A stretch of 64,000 nucleotides of DNA, taken from contig NZ_ARWA01000001.1 of the NCBI RefSeq assembly GCF_000385335.1, forward strand, positions 2,992,001-3,056,000, in the 5' to 3' direction. Origin of the DNA: Methyloferula stellata AR4. GTDB taxonomy: Bacteria; Pseudomonadota; Alphaproteobacteria; Rhizobiales; Beijerinckiaceae. This document shows positions 47,234 through 56,171 of the stretch, piece by piece (the first letter of the stretch is position 1; every line of letters begins with the position of its first letter). The notes beneath the pieces are model-generated. The model did not search any database. It was given only the letters and a program-made list of their open reading frames with translations, and was not told the DNA's origin. The position numbers and the translations under genes are program-made.

Positions 47234-48019
47234 CTATTTCTTCGCCACGACGTAAGCAAAGCTCGACACGGCACGCCAATTTCGTTGCCGTGCGAGACGC
47301 GTGAAGGCCGCGTCGATCTGCTTGATGCCGGGCAATTTCCAAAAATACGCATAGCCCCAGAAAGGCAGAACGGTGATCTCCGAAAAGCCGACCCTTTCCA
47401 GCATCGGTTTGATCTTCTTTTCGTCGCTGAAACAGCAATCGTAGAAGACTGGAAATTTCGGGTCGCCGCCGTCCGGCCTGCGTTCGGGAAAGATCGTTTC
47501 CAGAAGCAGGCGCGACAGCTTTTCCGGCATCAAGCGGTTCAAGACGAAGGGCGGCGCATAGAGTGTCGGGAAAAAGCTGAGCACGATGCCGCCGGGCGCC
47601 AGCATGGCGTAGATATTTTCCCACATTTTCGCGACGTCGGGCACATGTTCCATCACCATGCGGCAATAGATGATGTCGTAGCGGCCTTCGCCCAACGTAG
47701 CCGGCGCCGTGTCCGAAGTAATGTCGCAGACGATCTTGCGATAGCCGTCCGGCGCGAGAGCCAATTCATGCGCCGAGATGTCGTTGAGCGTCACTTCGAA
47801 GCCGTGGCTTTCGATCTCATCCGGCAAAAACAACGGATCGCGGCCGCCGCCGATCTCGAGATGCCGTTTGAGATTGCGGTCGCGCGCCAATTCGACAATC
47901 GTCGCCTTATATTTGTCGAAGGCCCATAGAAAATCACCCGCGTAGCCGAGATCATCGACGATATCGCGCACATTGCGCGCCGATGCGCTGCACGGCCGCG
48001 TTAAGACGAGATCAGACAT
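47234..48019 (-). CDS. Class I SAM-dependent methyltransferase
   Basis: 261 residues. Motif I is HLEIGGGRDPLFLPDE, followed by an acidic Asn-Asp (VTLNDISAHELA) and the DIIYCRMVMEHVPD post-region, which places it among Methyltransf_11/23-type enzymes. It is flanked by two paralogous glycosyltransferases within 15 and 43 bases, so the product is probably an O-methylated glycan or glycolipid. The substrate is not known. Confidence 0.85.
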   Translation of the reverse strand: MSDLVLTRPCSASARNVRDIVDDLGYAGDFLWAFDKYKATIVELARDRNLKRHLEIGGGRDPLFLPDEIESHGFEVTLNDISAHELALAPDGYRKIVCDITSDTAPATLGEGRYDIIYCRMVMEHVPDVAKMWENIYAMLAPGGIVLSFFPTLYAPPFVLNRLMPEKLSRLLLETIFPERRPDGGDPKFPVFYDCCFSDEKKIKPMLERVGFSEITVLPFWGYAYFWKLPGIKQIDAAFTRLARQRNWRAVSSFAYVVAKK

Positions 48020-48062
48020 GGGTGCTCCGAGGTTCGATGGGCTGCGTTAAAACTTTGGGCAT

Positions 48063-49526
48063 TCACATGCCCTCGTGCCGCGCCGCGGCGCGTATCGAAT
48101 CAATCGACGTGCGAACGGCGGATTTTTCCGGCACCTTCGCGCGATGTTCATCAAGCATGCCGTGGTAGATCGAGACCAGACCCTCGGTATGATGCTCGAT
48201 CGTCCTTGGGTCCGCCCAATAAGCGCGATAGGCGGCAGCCGACATAGCGGCGACCTTCGCATCCTCACGCAGCGCGACTAGCGCGCAGGCGAGGTCGTTG
48301 GCATCGCCGCCTTTGAACCAAAGTCCGGTCACGCCGTCTTCGACTTCGTCGCGGCCGGCGCATGTATCGGCAACGATCACCGGCACACCAAGCGCTTTGG
48401 CTTCGAGCACGGTGAGCGGCTGGCCCTCATACCAAAGCGACGGAAAGACCAGCGCACGCGAGGCGCGCATCAGATCGCGCACCTGATCGCCGGATTGCCA
48501 GCCGAGTATTCGCGCTTCGGGATATTGCGCCACGAGGTCGGGCAGGCTCGGGCCGTCGCCGATGAAGGTCGGACTCATCCCGATCTTGCGCGCGGCTTCC
48601 GCGAATAGCAGTGGGCCTTTTTCCAGCGATATTCTGCCGATGAAGATAATGTCGCCCGACAGCGGATCGGATTTCGGCCCAAGATCGGCAACCGATACCG
48701 GATTGGAGAGACGATGCAGGTGCGCGCCGCGCGGCAGAAGCAGCGTCACGATCTCGCGCTGAAAATCTGAGATCGTGATGAAGTCTGAAAAGGCCTCCGG
48801 CAAACGCGCGCCTTTTTGCGCCACGAGAAGCCGCGTGTTTTTCCAAAGCTTGCGCCCGTAGCTCCAGGGATTGCATTGGCTCAGCCAGCAGGCCGCCGAC
48901 AAAGGCTCAAGATGACAGATTGCCGACTTCGGGTAGTTGTAAAAGCCGCCGCTCGGGCAAAACAGGGAATATTCGTGAAACGTATAGATGGCCGGCAGGC
49001 CGGAGGCCCGGATCGGCGGCGCGATCGCAGCCGACAATGCCTTGGCCCAGCCATGAACGTGGACGATGGTTGTCGCGCGCGGCAGGCTGGCGAGCAACCT
49101 GCCCAAAGCCGCGCCGGCTTCGAAATTCCAGGTGCCCTGAATGGCCGCGGCCATGCGCGAGGCATTGCCGTGGAGATCGTCCTGACCGAGACAGATAACT
49201 TCGACACCGGCCGCTTCGAGCTCAGGGGCGATCGGACCTGCGGCGGCAAACAGGATTGGCCGGTGCCCTTGCCGTTTGAGGCCGATCGCGCTATCGGCCG
49301 CGACCTTGGCCTGCCCGCCCGTGGTCGCGGCATGGTCGACGCAGATGACGACGGTCAAAGGGGGATGGGGAAAGGCGGACACTTTTTTTTTGGCCGAATC
49401 CGGCTCCAATTCGAACGAATCGATCAAATTGGGGGCGATCTGGTCAAAATCCGCGGTCAAGCTCGGCGTCCCTGGCGAAAAACCACGTGACACTACGCGA
49501 CCGGCCTTAAGCGAAGGTAAGTTCAA
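48063..49526 (-). CDS. GT4-family glycosyltransferase (copy 2)
   Basis: 487 residues if the TTG at 49526 is used; the first 50 or so residues are not shared with the paralog at 45914, and a GTG at 49493 or a later site may be the real start. The core starts PLTVVICVDHAATTGGQAKV and has the Glu-x7-Glu motif in YEGQPLTVLEAKALGV. It is probably the first gene of the three-gene glycan operon. The two transferases may add the same sugar type to successive acceptors; this is inference from similarity and order. Confidence 0.87.
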   Translation of the reverse strand: MNLPSLKAGRVVSRGFSPGTPSLTADFDQIAPNLIDSFELEPDSAKKKVSAFPHPPLTVVICVDHAATTGGQAKVAADSAIGLKRQGHRPILFAAAGPIAPELEAAGVEVICLGQDDLHGNASRMAAAIQGTWNFEAGAALGRLLASLPRATTIVHVHGWAKALSAAIAPPIRASGLPAIYTFHEYSLFCPSGGFYNYPKSAICHLEPLSAACWLSQCNPWSYGRKLWKNTRLLVAQKGARLPEAFSDFITISDFQREIVTLLLPRGAHLHRLSNPVSVADLGPKSDPLSGDIIFIGRISLEKGPLLFAEAARKIGMSPTFIGDGPSLPDLVAQYPEARILGWQSGDQVRDLMRASRALVFPSLWYEGQPLTVLEAKALGVPVIVADTCAGRDEVEDGVTGLWFKGGDANDLACALVALREDAKVAAMSAAAYRAYWADPRTIEHHTEGLVSIYHGMLDEHRAKVPEKSAVRTSIDSIRAAARHEGM

Positions 49527-49650
49527 TCACATATAGAGGCCTCCTACGGACGCTTTCGCTGTCCCCAGGCTAAACGAAAACTCTGCCGTCCGGCGCCCCG
49601 CCGATTGGTATAAACTTGCTCAGTCGAATCACCTTCGAACAGGTTCATCC

Positions 49651-51708
49651 TTGAAAAAGAACGATATTCCAGCTCAGCGCCCGGCCAAGCCACAGGTTCG
49701 CACCGGCGCCAAACGCGCCGCTACAGCCGTCAAACGCTCGGCGCCGCTTCTCGACGGCACGCCCGGCGAAAGTGACTATACCGCCGCTTCGATCGAGGTT
49801 TTGGAGGGGCTTGAGCCGGTACGCCGCCGCCCCGGCATGTATATTGGCGGCACCGACGAAGCCGCCATGCACCATCTCTTCGCCGAAGCGCTCGACAATG
49901 CGATGGACGAGGCCGTCGCCGGCCATGCAACCTTCATCGACGTCAATCTCGAAGCCGACGGCTTTTTGGCGGTGACCGACAATGGCCGCGGTATTCCGAT
50001 CGATCCGCATCCGAAATTTCCAAAGAAATCGGCGCTTGAAGTCATTATGACGACGCTCCACGCCGGCGGCAAATTCGATTCCGGCGCTTATCAGACCTCG
50101 GGCGGTCTGCACGGCGTCGGCATCTCGGTCGTCAATGCCTTGTCGTCGCGGCTCGAAGTGGAAGTCTGGCGTGCGCAGCTCCATTACCGCCAAAGCTTCG
50201 AACGCGGTCACACGACAAGCCCGCTCGAGAAACTCGGCAAGGTGCAAAACCGGCGCGGCACCAAGGTGCGCTTTCGCCCGGACGAGCAGATTTTCGGCAA
50301 GGGCGCGCATTTCAAACCGGCGCGGCTCTTCAAGATGGCGCGCTCGAAGGCCTATCTCTTCGGCGGCGTCGAAATCCGCTGGCATTGCGCGCCGAGCCTG
50401 CTTGAGGCGAATGGCGCGATTCCGCCCGAGGCGACCTTTCATTTCCCCGGCGGCCTCAAGGATTATCTGACCCAGGAAATCGAGGGCAAGGAACTCGTCA
50501 CCGATCAGGTCTTTTCCGGCAAAGTCGAAAAGGCCGGCGGGCATGGCTCGCTCGAATGGGCGCTGGCCTGGATGACGCAGGAAGACGGATTCGTGCGCTC
50601 CTATTGCAACACGATCCCGACACCAGACGGCGGCACGCATGAGGCGGGGCTTCGCGCGGCGCTCTTGCGTGGCCTGAAGGATCATGCGGAGCGCATCGGC
50701 CAAGCTAAGCGCGCTGCGCCGCTGACGAGCGAGGATGTGCTTGCCTCTTGCGCCGCGCTCATCTCCGTCTTCATCCGGGAGCCGGAGTTTCAAGGCCAGA
50801 ACAAAAGCCGCCTGATGACGCTCGAGGCCTCGAAGATCGTCGAGACCACTTTGCGCGATGCGTTCGATCATTGGCTCGCCGCCTCGCCCGCGCAAGCGCT
50901 GCGCCTGCTCGATTGGGCGGTCGAGCGCGCCGACGAACGCATGCGCCGGCGCGCCGAAAAGGACATTTCGCGTAAGACCGCCACCCGCAAGCTGCGCCTG
51001 CCCGGCAAGCTCGCCGATTGCTCCAACAATTCGTCGCAAGGCTCGGAGCTTTTCATCGTCGAAGGCGATTCCGCCGGCGGCTCCGCCAAACAGGCGCGCG
51101 ACCGGACCAACCAGGCGATTTTACCTCTACGCGGCAAGATCCTGAATGTCGCGAGCGCGACCAGGGACAAGCTTGCCGGCAATCAGCAGCTCGCCGACCT
51201 CATTCTCGCGCTCGGCAGTGGTACCGGCACGCATTACAAGGATGAAGAGCTTCGCTACGAGAAGATCATCATCATGACCGATGCGGATGTCGACGGCGCG
51301 CATATCGCGTCGCTGCTGATCACCTTCTTCTACCGGCAGATGCCGAAGCTCATCGAAGGCGGACATCTCTATCTCGCGGTGCCGCCACTCTACCGGCTGA
51401 CGCAAGGCGCCAAGAACGTTTATGCCCGCGACGATGCGCATCGCGACGAGCTGATCAAGAAAGTCCTGACCGGCAAGGGCAAGATCGAAGTGAGCCGCTT
51501 CAAGGGGCTCGGCGAAATGATGCCGGGACAGCTCAAGGAAACGACCATGGACCCGAAAAAGCGTATGCTTTTGAAGGTCGTGATCGCGACGGACGATGAG
51601 AAAAGCACGTCGGATTCGGTCGAGCGCCTGATGGGCAACAAGCCCGAGGCGCGCTTTGCCTTCATTCAGGAACGTGCTGCTTTTGCAGCCGATCTCGTTG
51701 TGCTGTGA
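49651..51708 (+). CDS. parE: DNA topoisomerase IV subunit B
   Basis: 685 residues from a TTG at 49651. ATPase of the GHKL class with the N box (EALDNAMDEAVAGHA), G1 (DNGRGIP) and G2 (GGLHGVGISVVNALS) motifs, then the TOPRIM domain with EGDSAGGSAKQARDR and DADVDGAHIASLL. With ParC it decatenates daughter chromosomes. A basic, Ala-rich N-terminal extension of 40 residues is usual in Rhizobiales. Nothing odd. Confidence 0.95.
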   Translation: MKKNDIPAQRPAKPQVRTGAKRAATAVKRSAPLLDGTPGESDYTAASIEVLEGLEPVRRRPGMYIGGTDEAAMHHLFAEALDNAMDEAVAGHATFIDVNLEADGFLAVTDNGRGIPIDPHPKFPKKSALEVIMTTLHAGGKFDSGAYQTSGGLHGVGISVVNALSSRLEVEVWRAQLHYRQSFERGHTTSPLEKLGKVQNRRGTKVRFRPDEQIFGKGAHFKPARLFKMARSKAYLFGGVEIRWHCAPSLLEANGAIPPEATFHFPGGLKDYLTQEIEGKELVTDQVFSGKVEKAGGHGSLEWALAWMTQEDGFVRSYCNTIPTPDGGTHEAGLRAALLRGLKDHAERIGQAKRAAPLTSEDVLASCAALISVFIREPEFQGQNKSRLMTLEASKIVETTLRDAFDHWLAASPAQALRLLDWAVERADERMRRRAEKDISRKTATRKLRLPGKLADCSNNSSQGSELFIVEGDSAGGSAKQARDRTNQAILPLRGKILNVASATRDKLAGNQQLADLILALGSGTGTHYKDEELRYEKIIIMTDADVDGAHIASLLITFFYRQMPKLIEGGHLYLAVPPLYRLTQGAKNVYARDDAHRDELIKKVLTGKGKIEVSRFKGLGEMMPGQLKETTMDPKKRMLLKVVIATDDEKSTSDSVERLMGNKPEARFAFIQERAAFAADLVVL

Positions 51709-51780
51709 GGTTATTGTAACCAAACCTTTACCCTCTTTTGGCAGACTGACGCGTATCGGCGGAACAGAGGGTGCAAGGTC

Positions 51781-52038
51781 ATGTTGGAGGTTGAGGGATC
51801 CGAGAAACGCAAGCGCGGAGCTCTGTTTGAAGGCGTCGTGCTGTCGGCTGCGGCGATCGCTTTCGGCTGCGTCGCCTTTGCGGATTTTCTCAACCACACC
51901 ATAAAGCCGAAAGATCAGACATCGCTCGCCAGCAGCCGAAGCGGGAACGGTCCGCATGCCGGCGTCGATTATTCCGCAACCGGCTCGATCATTTCTCTCA
52001 GGCAGCCGCCTGCGCTCAGCCCCTGCGAGAAGAAGTAG
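51781..52038 (+). CDS. Small single-span membrane protein
   Basis: 85 residues. A basic N-terminus (EKRKRG) precedes one membrane helix at about 17-36 (FEGVVLSAAAIAFGCVAFAD) and a polar Ser/Gly-rich tail, probably outside the cytoplasm. GAGGG lies ahead of the ATG. I do not know the family. It follows parE by 72 bases and may be cotranscribed. Confidence 0.5.
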   Translation: MLEVEGSEKRKRGALFEGVVLSAAAIAFGCVAFADFLNHTIKPKDQTSLASSRSGNGPHAGVDYSATGSIISLRQPPALSPCEKK

Positions 52039-52166
52039 CCCCACCGCCAAGCCGGGGCCGCTTTTCAACACGAAAATCATAAGTCCGCCACGGACTTTAT
52101 GACACTCTGGACAAGAGGATCATGCGTCCTCTATAACGCGCGGCGCTCGGCGTTTTCGCCTTGCCT

Positions 52167-52242
52167 GCCCAGGTAGCTCAGTTGGTAGAGCATGCGACTG
52201 AAAATCGCAGTGTCGGTGGTTCAATTCCTCCCCTGGGCACCA
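52167..52242 (+). tRNA. tRNA-Phe (GAA), probable integration site
   Basis: 76-nt cloverleaf: acceptor GCCCAGG/CCTGGGC, D-arm GCTCAGTTGGTAGAGC, anticodon GAA in CGACTGAAAATCG, T-arm GGTTCAATTCC, encoded CCA. An integrase remnant starts 176 bases after its 3' end in the same direction, the usual layout of islands inserted in tRNA-Phe. Confidence 0.96.
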
Positions 52243-52418
52243 TCACCTTATCCATAGCCGTCCGCCGGCTCCCACCACCGCTTGAAATTGCAGCCTTTTG
52301 GGCGTTTCATCGTCCATAAGCTTCTGCGACCATCCGCACCTATCCAACGATTTTGATGGTATCGCCGTTGGTAGCCAGAGGGCTGTCGGTATCGGCGCGA
52401 ATTTGGGCGGGAATCGAA

Positions 52419-52535
52419 TTGCCTCTGACGGACATAAAATGCCGGAGCACAAAGCCAGGCGAGGCCCTTCGTAAACTGTCAGACGGCGGCGGCCTGCAAT
52501 TATGGGTGCATCCGAACGGGGCGAAGCTCTGGCGG
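52419..52535 (+). pseudogene. N-terminal remnant of a P4-type tyrosine integrase
   Basis: About 39 codons read LPLTDIKCRSTKPGEALRKL then SDGGGLQLWVHPNGAKLWR. This is the arm-binding (DUF4102-type) start of integrases carried by P4-like phages and genomic islands. After the KLWR point the similarity stops abruptly, near the 3' end of the next minus-strand gene (52549), and the catalytic domain is absent. Upstream residues in frame (from 52353) are not integrase-like. It marks a past insertion beside tRNA-Phe, followed by deletion. Confidence 0.7.
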
Positions 52536-52548
52536 GTCGTGCCCGCTG

Positions 52549-53118
52549 CTATTCGGAGTTTCCTGCTCGAACCGGAGATAGCCATCCCGCATCGGCTTTG
52601 ACCATCTCGGTCGCATACATGGTCTGCCAGCCCTCTACGCCTTGCGGGTACCAGAAGACATGGCGATAGCCGAGGCCGGCAAGCCGCTTCGCCGCGTTCC
52701 AGCCATCCCAGCATCGCGGATGACAAAAGACGACAATGGGCTGATCCAGGTTGGCCGCGGTGAGAGCCAAAACACGCGCTTCGAAGGCCTGCGCGAAAGC
52801 CGGATCGGCGGTTCCGCTCCCTGCGCCTGGCAGCCAAACAGCACCGCGGATGGAAAGATGCGTCGGTGTGAAAAGCGCGCTGTTTGAACTCTCGGTCGGC
52901 TTTTTGTCGAGCTCCGCGACATCGAGAAAGATCGGATGAATGCTGTCTTTCAGTTGGGCGACGGCGTCCGTCTGAACGACTGTCCCGCCTGTCAGCGAAC
53001 CAGGTGTTTCGCCATGCATCGGACCGTTCCAGAGGCCTGGTGGTTCGGGCGCCGCAGCCAATACGTAAGTGGCAAATGAACCCGCCAGCATCAAAGAAAC
53101 GACAAATGACCGCGCCAT
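52549..53118 (-). CDS. PQQ-associated rhodanese-like protein with CxxxCW motif
   Basis: 189 residues. Signal peptide MARSFVVSLMLAGSFATYVLA, then a rhodanese-like fold with the signature Cys132-His-Pro-Arg-Cys136-Trp137 followed by DGWNAAKRLAGLGYRHVFWY. This matches the family known as PQQ-dependent catabolism-associated CXXCW motif proteins, which occur with PQQ alcohol dehydrogenase and lanthanide-uptake genes. Its exact role is unknown; redox or metal handling in the periplasm is plausible. Its 3' end meets the integrase remnant 14 bases on. It is separated from the xox operon by the TonB receptor and reads the other way. Confidence 0.8.
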   Translation of the reverse strand: MARSFVVSLMLAGSFATYVLAAAPEPPGLWNGPMHGETPGSLTGGTVVQTDAVAQLKDSIHPIFLDVAELDKKPTESSNSALFTPTHLSIRGAVWLPGAGSGTADPAFAQAFEARVLALTAANLDQPIVVFCHPRCWDGWNAAKRLAGLGYRHVFWYPQGVEGWQTMYATEMVKADAGWLSPVRAGNSE

Positions 53119-53755
53119 TTAGTATTCGCCATGCAACGTTCAAGGGCGGTCGCAATCTACGGCAGGCCAAGCGCCGAACAAGTGTGCGATAAGCGCATTG
53201 CTCATTTATTGATAAAGATCGAGGCGCCGGAGCCGGCGATCGGGTTAAAAGCCATCGGTCAAAATGGAACTTTCCAAAAGAGTTTGGGCGCGAAGGTCAG
53301 TGTCTCGCCCGATTTGACTTTGCACCGTCCGAATGTCCAAGGCGCCGTATCGGGAGATTGCTTAAATCGGCGGTCCTAACGGCGCTCCCTTCCGATTCTA
53401 TCGCGGGGACGAACCTCTCTCTTTGAATAAGCTTTGATGACGAGAGTTACGTCAGGAAAAAATCTGGCAGCTGTAGCTTTTGTCTTGCTCATGCACAAAA
53501 CGCACATGACACCGATAGATACTGTCGTCTTTTGTTTCTGCTCTTTTGAATAAATAAATCTAAACGGTCATGCGCGTCTTTATTTACGGAAAATCGGGAA
53601 GTTTCGGAAGCATCCTTTGGGCATTCTTGTCGTTGCTGAGCGCGCAGCGCGCATCCTACCCCTAAAGAACTGACAGAGATCTAGGGCGCGTGATCATCAC
53701 GCTATCACGCCGGGCGTTACTTTTTCCTGTCAGCGGCCTTGGGGGAGGCAAAGAC
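53119..53755. other. Divergent gap between CxxxCW gene and TonB receptor gene
   Basis: About 640 bases with AT-richer DNA between 53440 and 53600. It must hold the promoters of both genes. Short frames (such as 53131-53379) look spurious. I saw no riboswitch-like structure or Fur-type box that I could defend. Confidence 0.45.
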
Positions 53756-56089
53756 ATGAAGCGCCAGACTGCGTTACAAATTACATCGTTCTTAGCTATC
53801 ACCGGAGCGTGCCTGCCGGCAGCGGCGCAGACCGCCTCGCCTACCGTTGCTCTTCCAGAGGTCGACGTCGTCGCGATTACTCCTCTCGGCGGATCTGGAG
53901 TGGAGCGGAGCAAAGTTCCCTACAATGTCGAGACCTTGAGCCGCGAGGAATTCGAGCAGACCCATCAAAACGAGATCACCGAAGCGCTCGCCCGGCGCCT
54001 GCCCGGCATCAGCACCAATGACGTGATCGGCAGCCCGCTCGTCCAGGAGCTCGATTATCGCGGCTTCGTCGCGTCGCCCATTCCGGGAACGCCGCAAGGC
54101 CTTGCCGTCTATCAGAACGGCGTTCGCATCAACGAAGCTTGGGGCGATGGTGTCAATTGGGACGCCATTCCGTCGATCGCCATCGACCGCACGACGATTG
54201 AAAGCGGCAATCCGATCTTCGGCCTCAACGCACTTGGCGGTGCCGTCATTCTCGACATGAAAAACGGCTTCACCTATCAAGGCACCATGTTCGACGGCCG
54301 CTTCGGCAGCCGCATGCGCCGCCAAGCCGAGTTCGAATATGGCAAGACGCTCGACAACTGGGGTTTGTATTTCGCTGCTGAATCGCTGCACGACAACGGC
54401 TATCGCTATTTTGGCGGCACACACGTCAACAGAGGCTATGCCGATCTCGGCTATCGCGCCGAAGGCAATGAACTCCATCTCGCCTTCACCGGCGGACGCA
54501 CCAATCTGGGCGTCGCCGGTACGACTCCGGAGGAGTTGGTCGATCTCAATCCAAGCGCCGTCTTCACGACGCCGCAGACGACGCAAAACACCGTCGGCAT
54601 GGTCCAGTTGAACGGCAAGTTCGACGTGACGAACACTCTGACAGTTAACACAGTCGGCTATCTCCGTTCCTTCGACCAGGCCCATGTCGACGGCAATATC
54701 AGCAACTTCGTCTCGTGCGGCGGGGCGACGCTTTGCGACGGCAACGGCAATGCCACCAGCATTCCCGACGTAACAGGCGGGACGCAGCTCGTCGGAGAAG
54801 ACGACGACAACTGGACGCGCTCGCGCAGCGTCGGCGCCACCGTTCAATTGACCGATACCGATAAAATCATCGGGCACGATAACAAGTTTACATTCGGCGT
54901 GAGCTATGACCATGGCTGGACGAACTTCAAAGGGTCGAGCTATATCGGCATACTTGGACCCAATTACGTCGTAACAAATCTCCAACCTACACCGATCAAC
55001 GAACCGGCTTCAGACGTCTCGCCAACCAATCTCAACGCCCAGAATGGATATCTTGGCGTTTATGTGCTCGATGCGTTCGACGTCACCAGAGAGCTGACCG
55101 TGACCGTCGGTGCACGCTACAATAACGCGCAGATCGACCTTGCCGACCAATCCGGCCAAAGCCCCAGCCTTACCAGCACCAACAATTTCCAGCATATCAA
55201 TCCCGGCGCCGGTGCAACCTACAAGATCACGCCGAACGTCTCGGCCTATGCAAGCTGGTCGGAAGCCAACCGCACGCCGACGCCGCTTGAGCTCGGCTGC
55301 GCCAATCCGAACCAGCCTTGCATGATCGACAATTTTCTTGTCTCGGATCCACCGCTGAAACAAGTCATCTCGCAAACCGTCGAAGCGGGCTTCAAGGGCA
55401 ATTTCGATGTCGCAGAGGTGGTGCCCGGCAGATTGGAATGGAGCGCCGGCATTTTCCGGACCATGAGCGACAACGACATCTTGAGCGTGCCCAGCCAGGT
55501 CACCGGCTTCGGCTTCTTCCAGAATGCCGGAACGACGCGCCGGCAAGGTGTCGAGACGAGCCTCAACTATAGGGCAGAGAAGTGGAACGCCTATATCAAT
55601 TACACTTATCTCGACGCCACCTTCAGAACGCCCGTCTCGCTGTCGTCGCCTAACAATCCGTTTGCCGATGCGAACGGCAATATCCAGGTCATGCCCGGCG
55701 ACAGCCTGCCCGGCGTGCCGCGGAACAGGCTCAAATTCGGCGTCGATTATTCGATAACCCCAGAATGGAAAGTCGGCGGCGATTTCGTCTATGAATCGAG
55801 CCGCTATTTCTTCGGCGACCAGATCAATGCATTGAGCCCGTTGCCTGGCTATGAGACCGTCAATCTGCGCAGCTCGTACCAGGTGACCAAGAACGTTCAG
55901 GTCTATGGTCTGGTCGAAAACGCTTTCAACCAGCGTTATGCGACATACGGCGCTCTGTTTGAATCCGATTCGACCATCAATCCGAATACGGGTGTCGCCT
56001 TCCCAGGATTCTCCACTTTCACCAACCCCAAGGCGGTCACGGTCGCCCCGCCGATCGGCGTCTATATCGGCCTGAAGGCAACCTTATGA
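53756..56089 (+). CDS. TonB-dependent outer-membrane receptor (candidate lanthanide or lanthanophore receptor)
   Basis: 777 residues from the ATG at 53756 (GGGGGAGG upstream); a longer frame starts at 53690. Signal peptide to AAAQTA, then a plug domain (about 30-150) with VPYNVETLSREEFEQT, ALARRLPGI and NPIFGLNALGGAVILD, and a 22-stranded barrel ending VAPPIGVYIGLKATL. No secretin/STN or sigma-regulation domain. TonB receptors import metal chelates and other scarce ligands. Lying between PQQ-associated genes and a XoxF operon, it resembles the position of LutH in Methylobacterium lanthanide transport, which suggests lanthanide complexes as ligand; this is inference from context only. Confidence 0.85.
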   Translation: MKRQTALQITSFLAITGACLPAAAQTASPTVALPEVDVVAITPLGGSGVERSKVPYNVETLSREEFEQTHQNEITEALARRLPGISTNDVIGSPLVQELDYRGFVASPIPGTPQGLAVYQNGVRINEAWGDGVNWDAIPSIAIDRTTIESGNPIFGLNALGGAVILDMKNGFTYQGTMFDGRFGSRMRRQAEFEYGKTLDNWGLYFAAESLHDNGYRYFGGTHVNRGYADLGYRAEGNELHLAFTGGRTNLGVAGTTPEELVDLNPSAVFTTPQTTQNTVGMVQLNGKFDVTNTLTVNTVGYLRSFDQAHVDGNISNFVSCGGATLCDGNGNATSIPDVTGGTQLVGEDDDNWTRSRSVGATVQLTDTDKIIGHDNKFTFGVSYDHGWTNFKGSSYIGILGPNYVVTNLQPTPINEPASDVSPTNLNAQNGYLGVYVLDAFDVTRELTVTVGARYNNAQIDLADQSGQSPSLTSTNNFQHINPGAGATYKITPNVSAYASWSEANRTPTPLELGCANPNQPCMIDNFLVSDPPLKQVISQTVEAGFKGNFDVAEVVPGRLEWSAGIFRTMSDNDILSVPSQVTGFGFFQNAGTTRRQGVETSLNYRAEKWNAYINYTYLDATFRTPVSLSSPNNPFADANGNIQVMPGDSLPGVPRNRLKFGVDYSITPEWKVGGDFVYESSRYFFGDQINALSPLPGYETVNLRSSYQVTKNVQVYGLVENAFNQRYATYGALFESDSTINPNTGVAFPGFSTFTNPKAVTVAPPIGVYIGLKATL

Positions 56090-56171
56090 GGAATTTGGAG
56101 ACGAAGCTTCTCTTCTGGAGGCTCCGTTCGCGGCCATGCATAGTTTCAATTGAGAAAGCTTAGGGGCTTCG

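Noticed and set aside
49645-51039. A 464-codon open frame antisense to parE
   Set aside because: Shadow frame; the + strand has all topoisomerase IV motifs.
53131-53379. 82-codon ORF in the TonB receptor upstream gap
   Set aside because: No ribosome-binding site and no conserved look; it overlaps the 5' end of the CxxxCW gene region.
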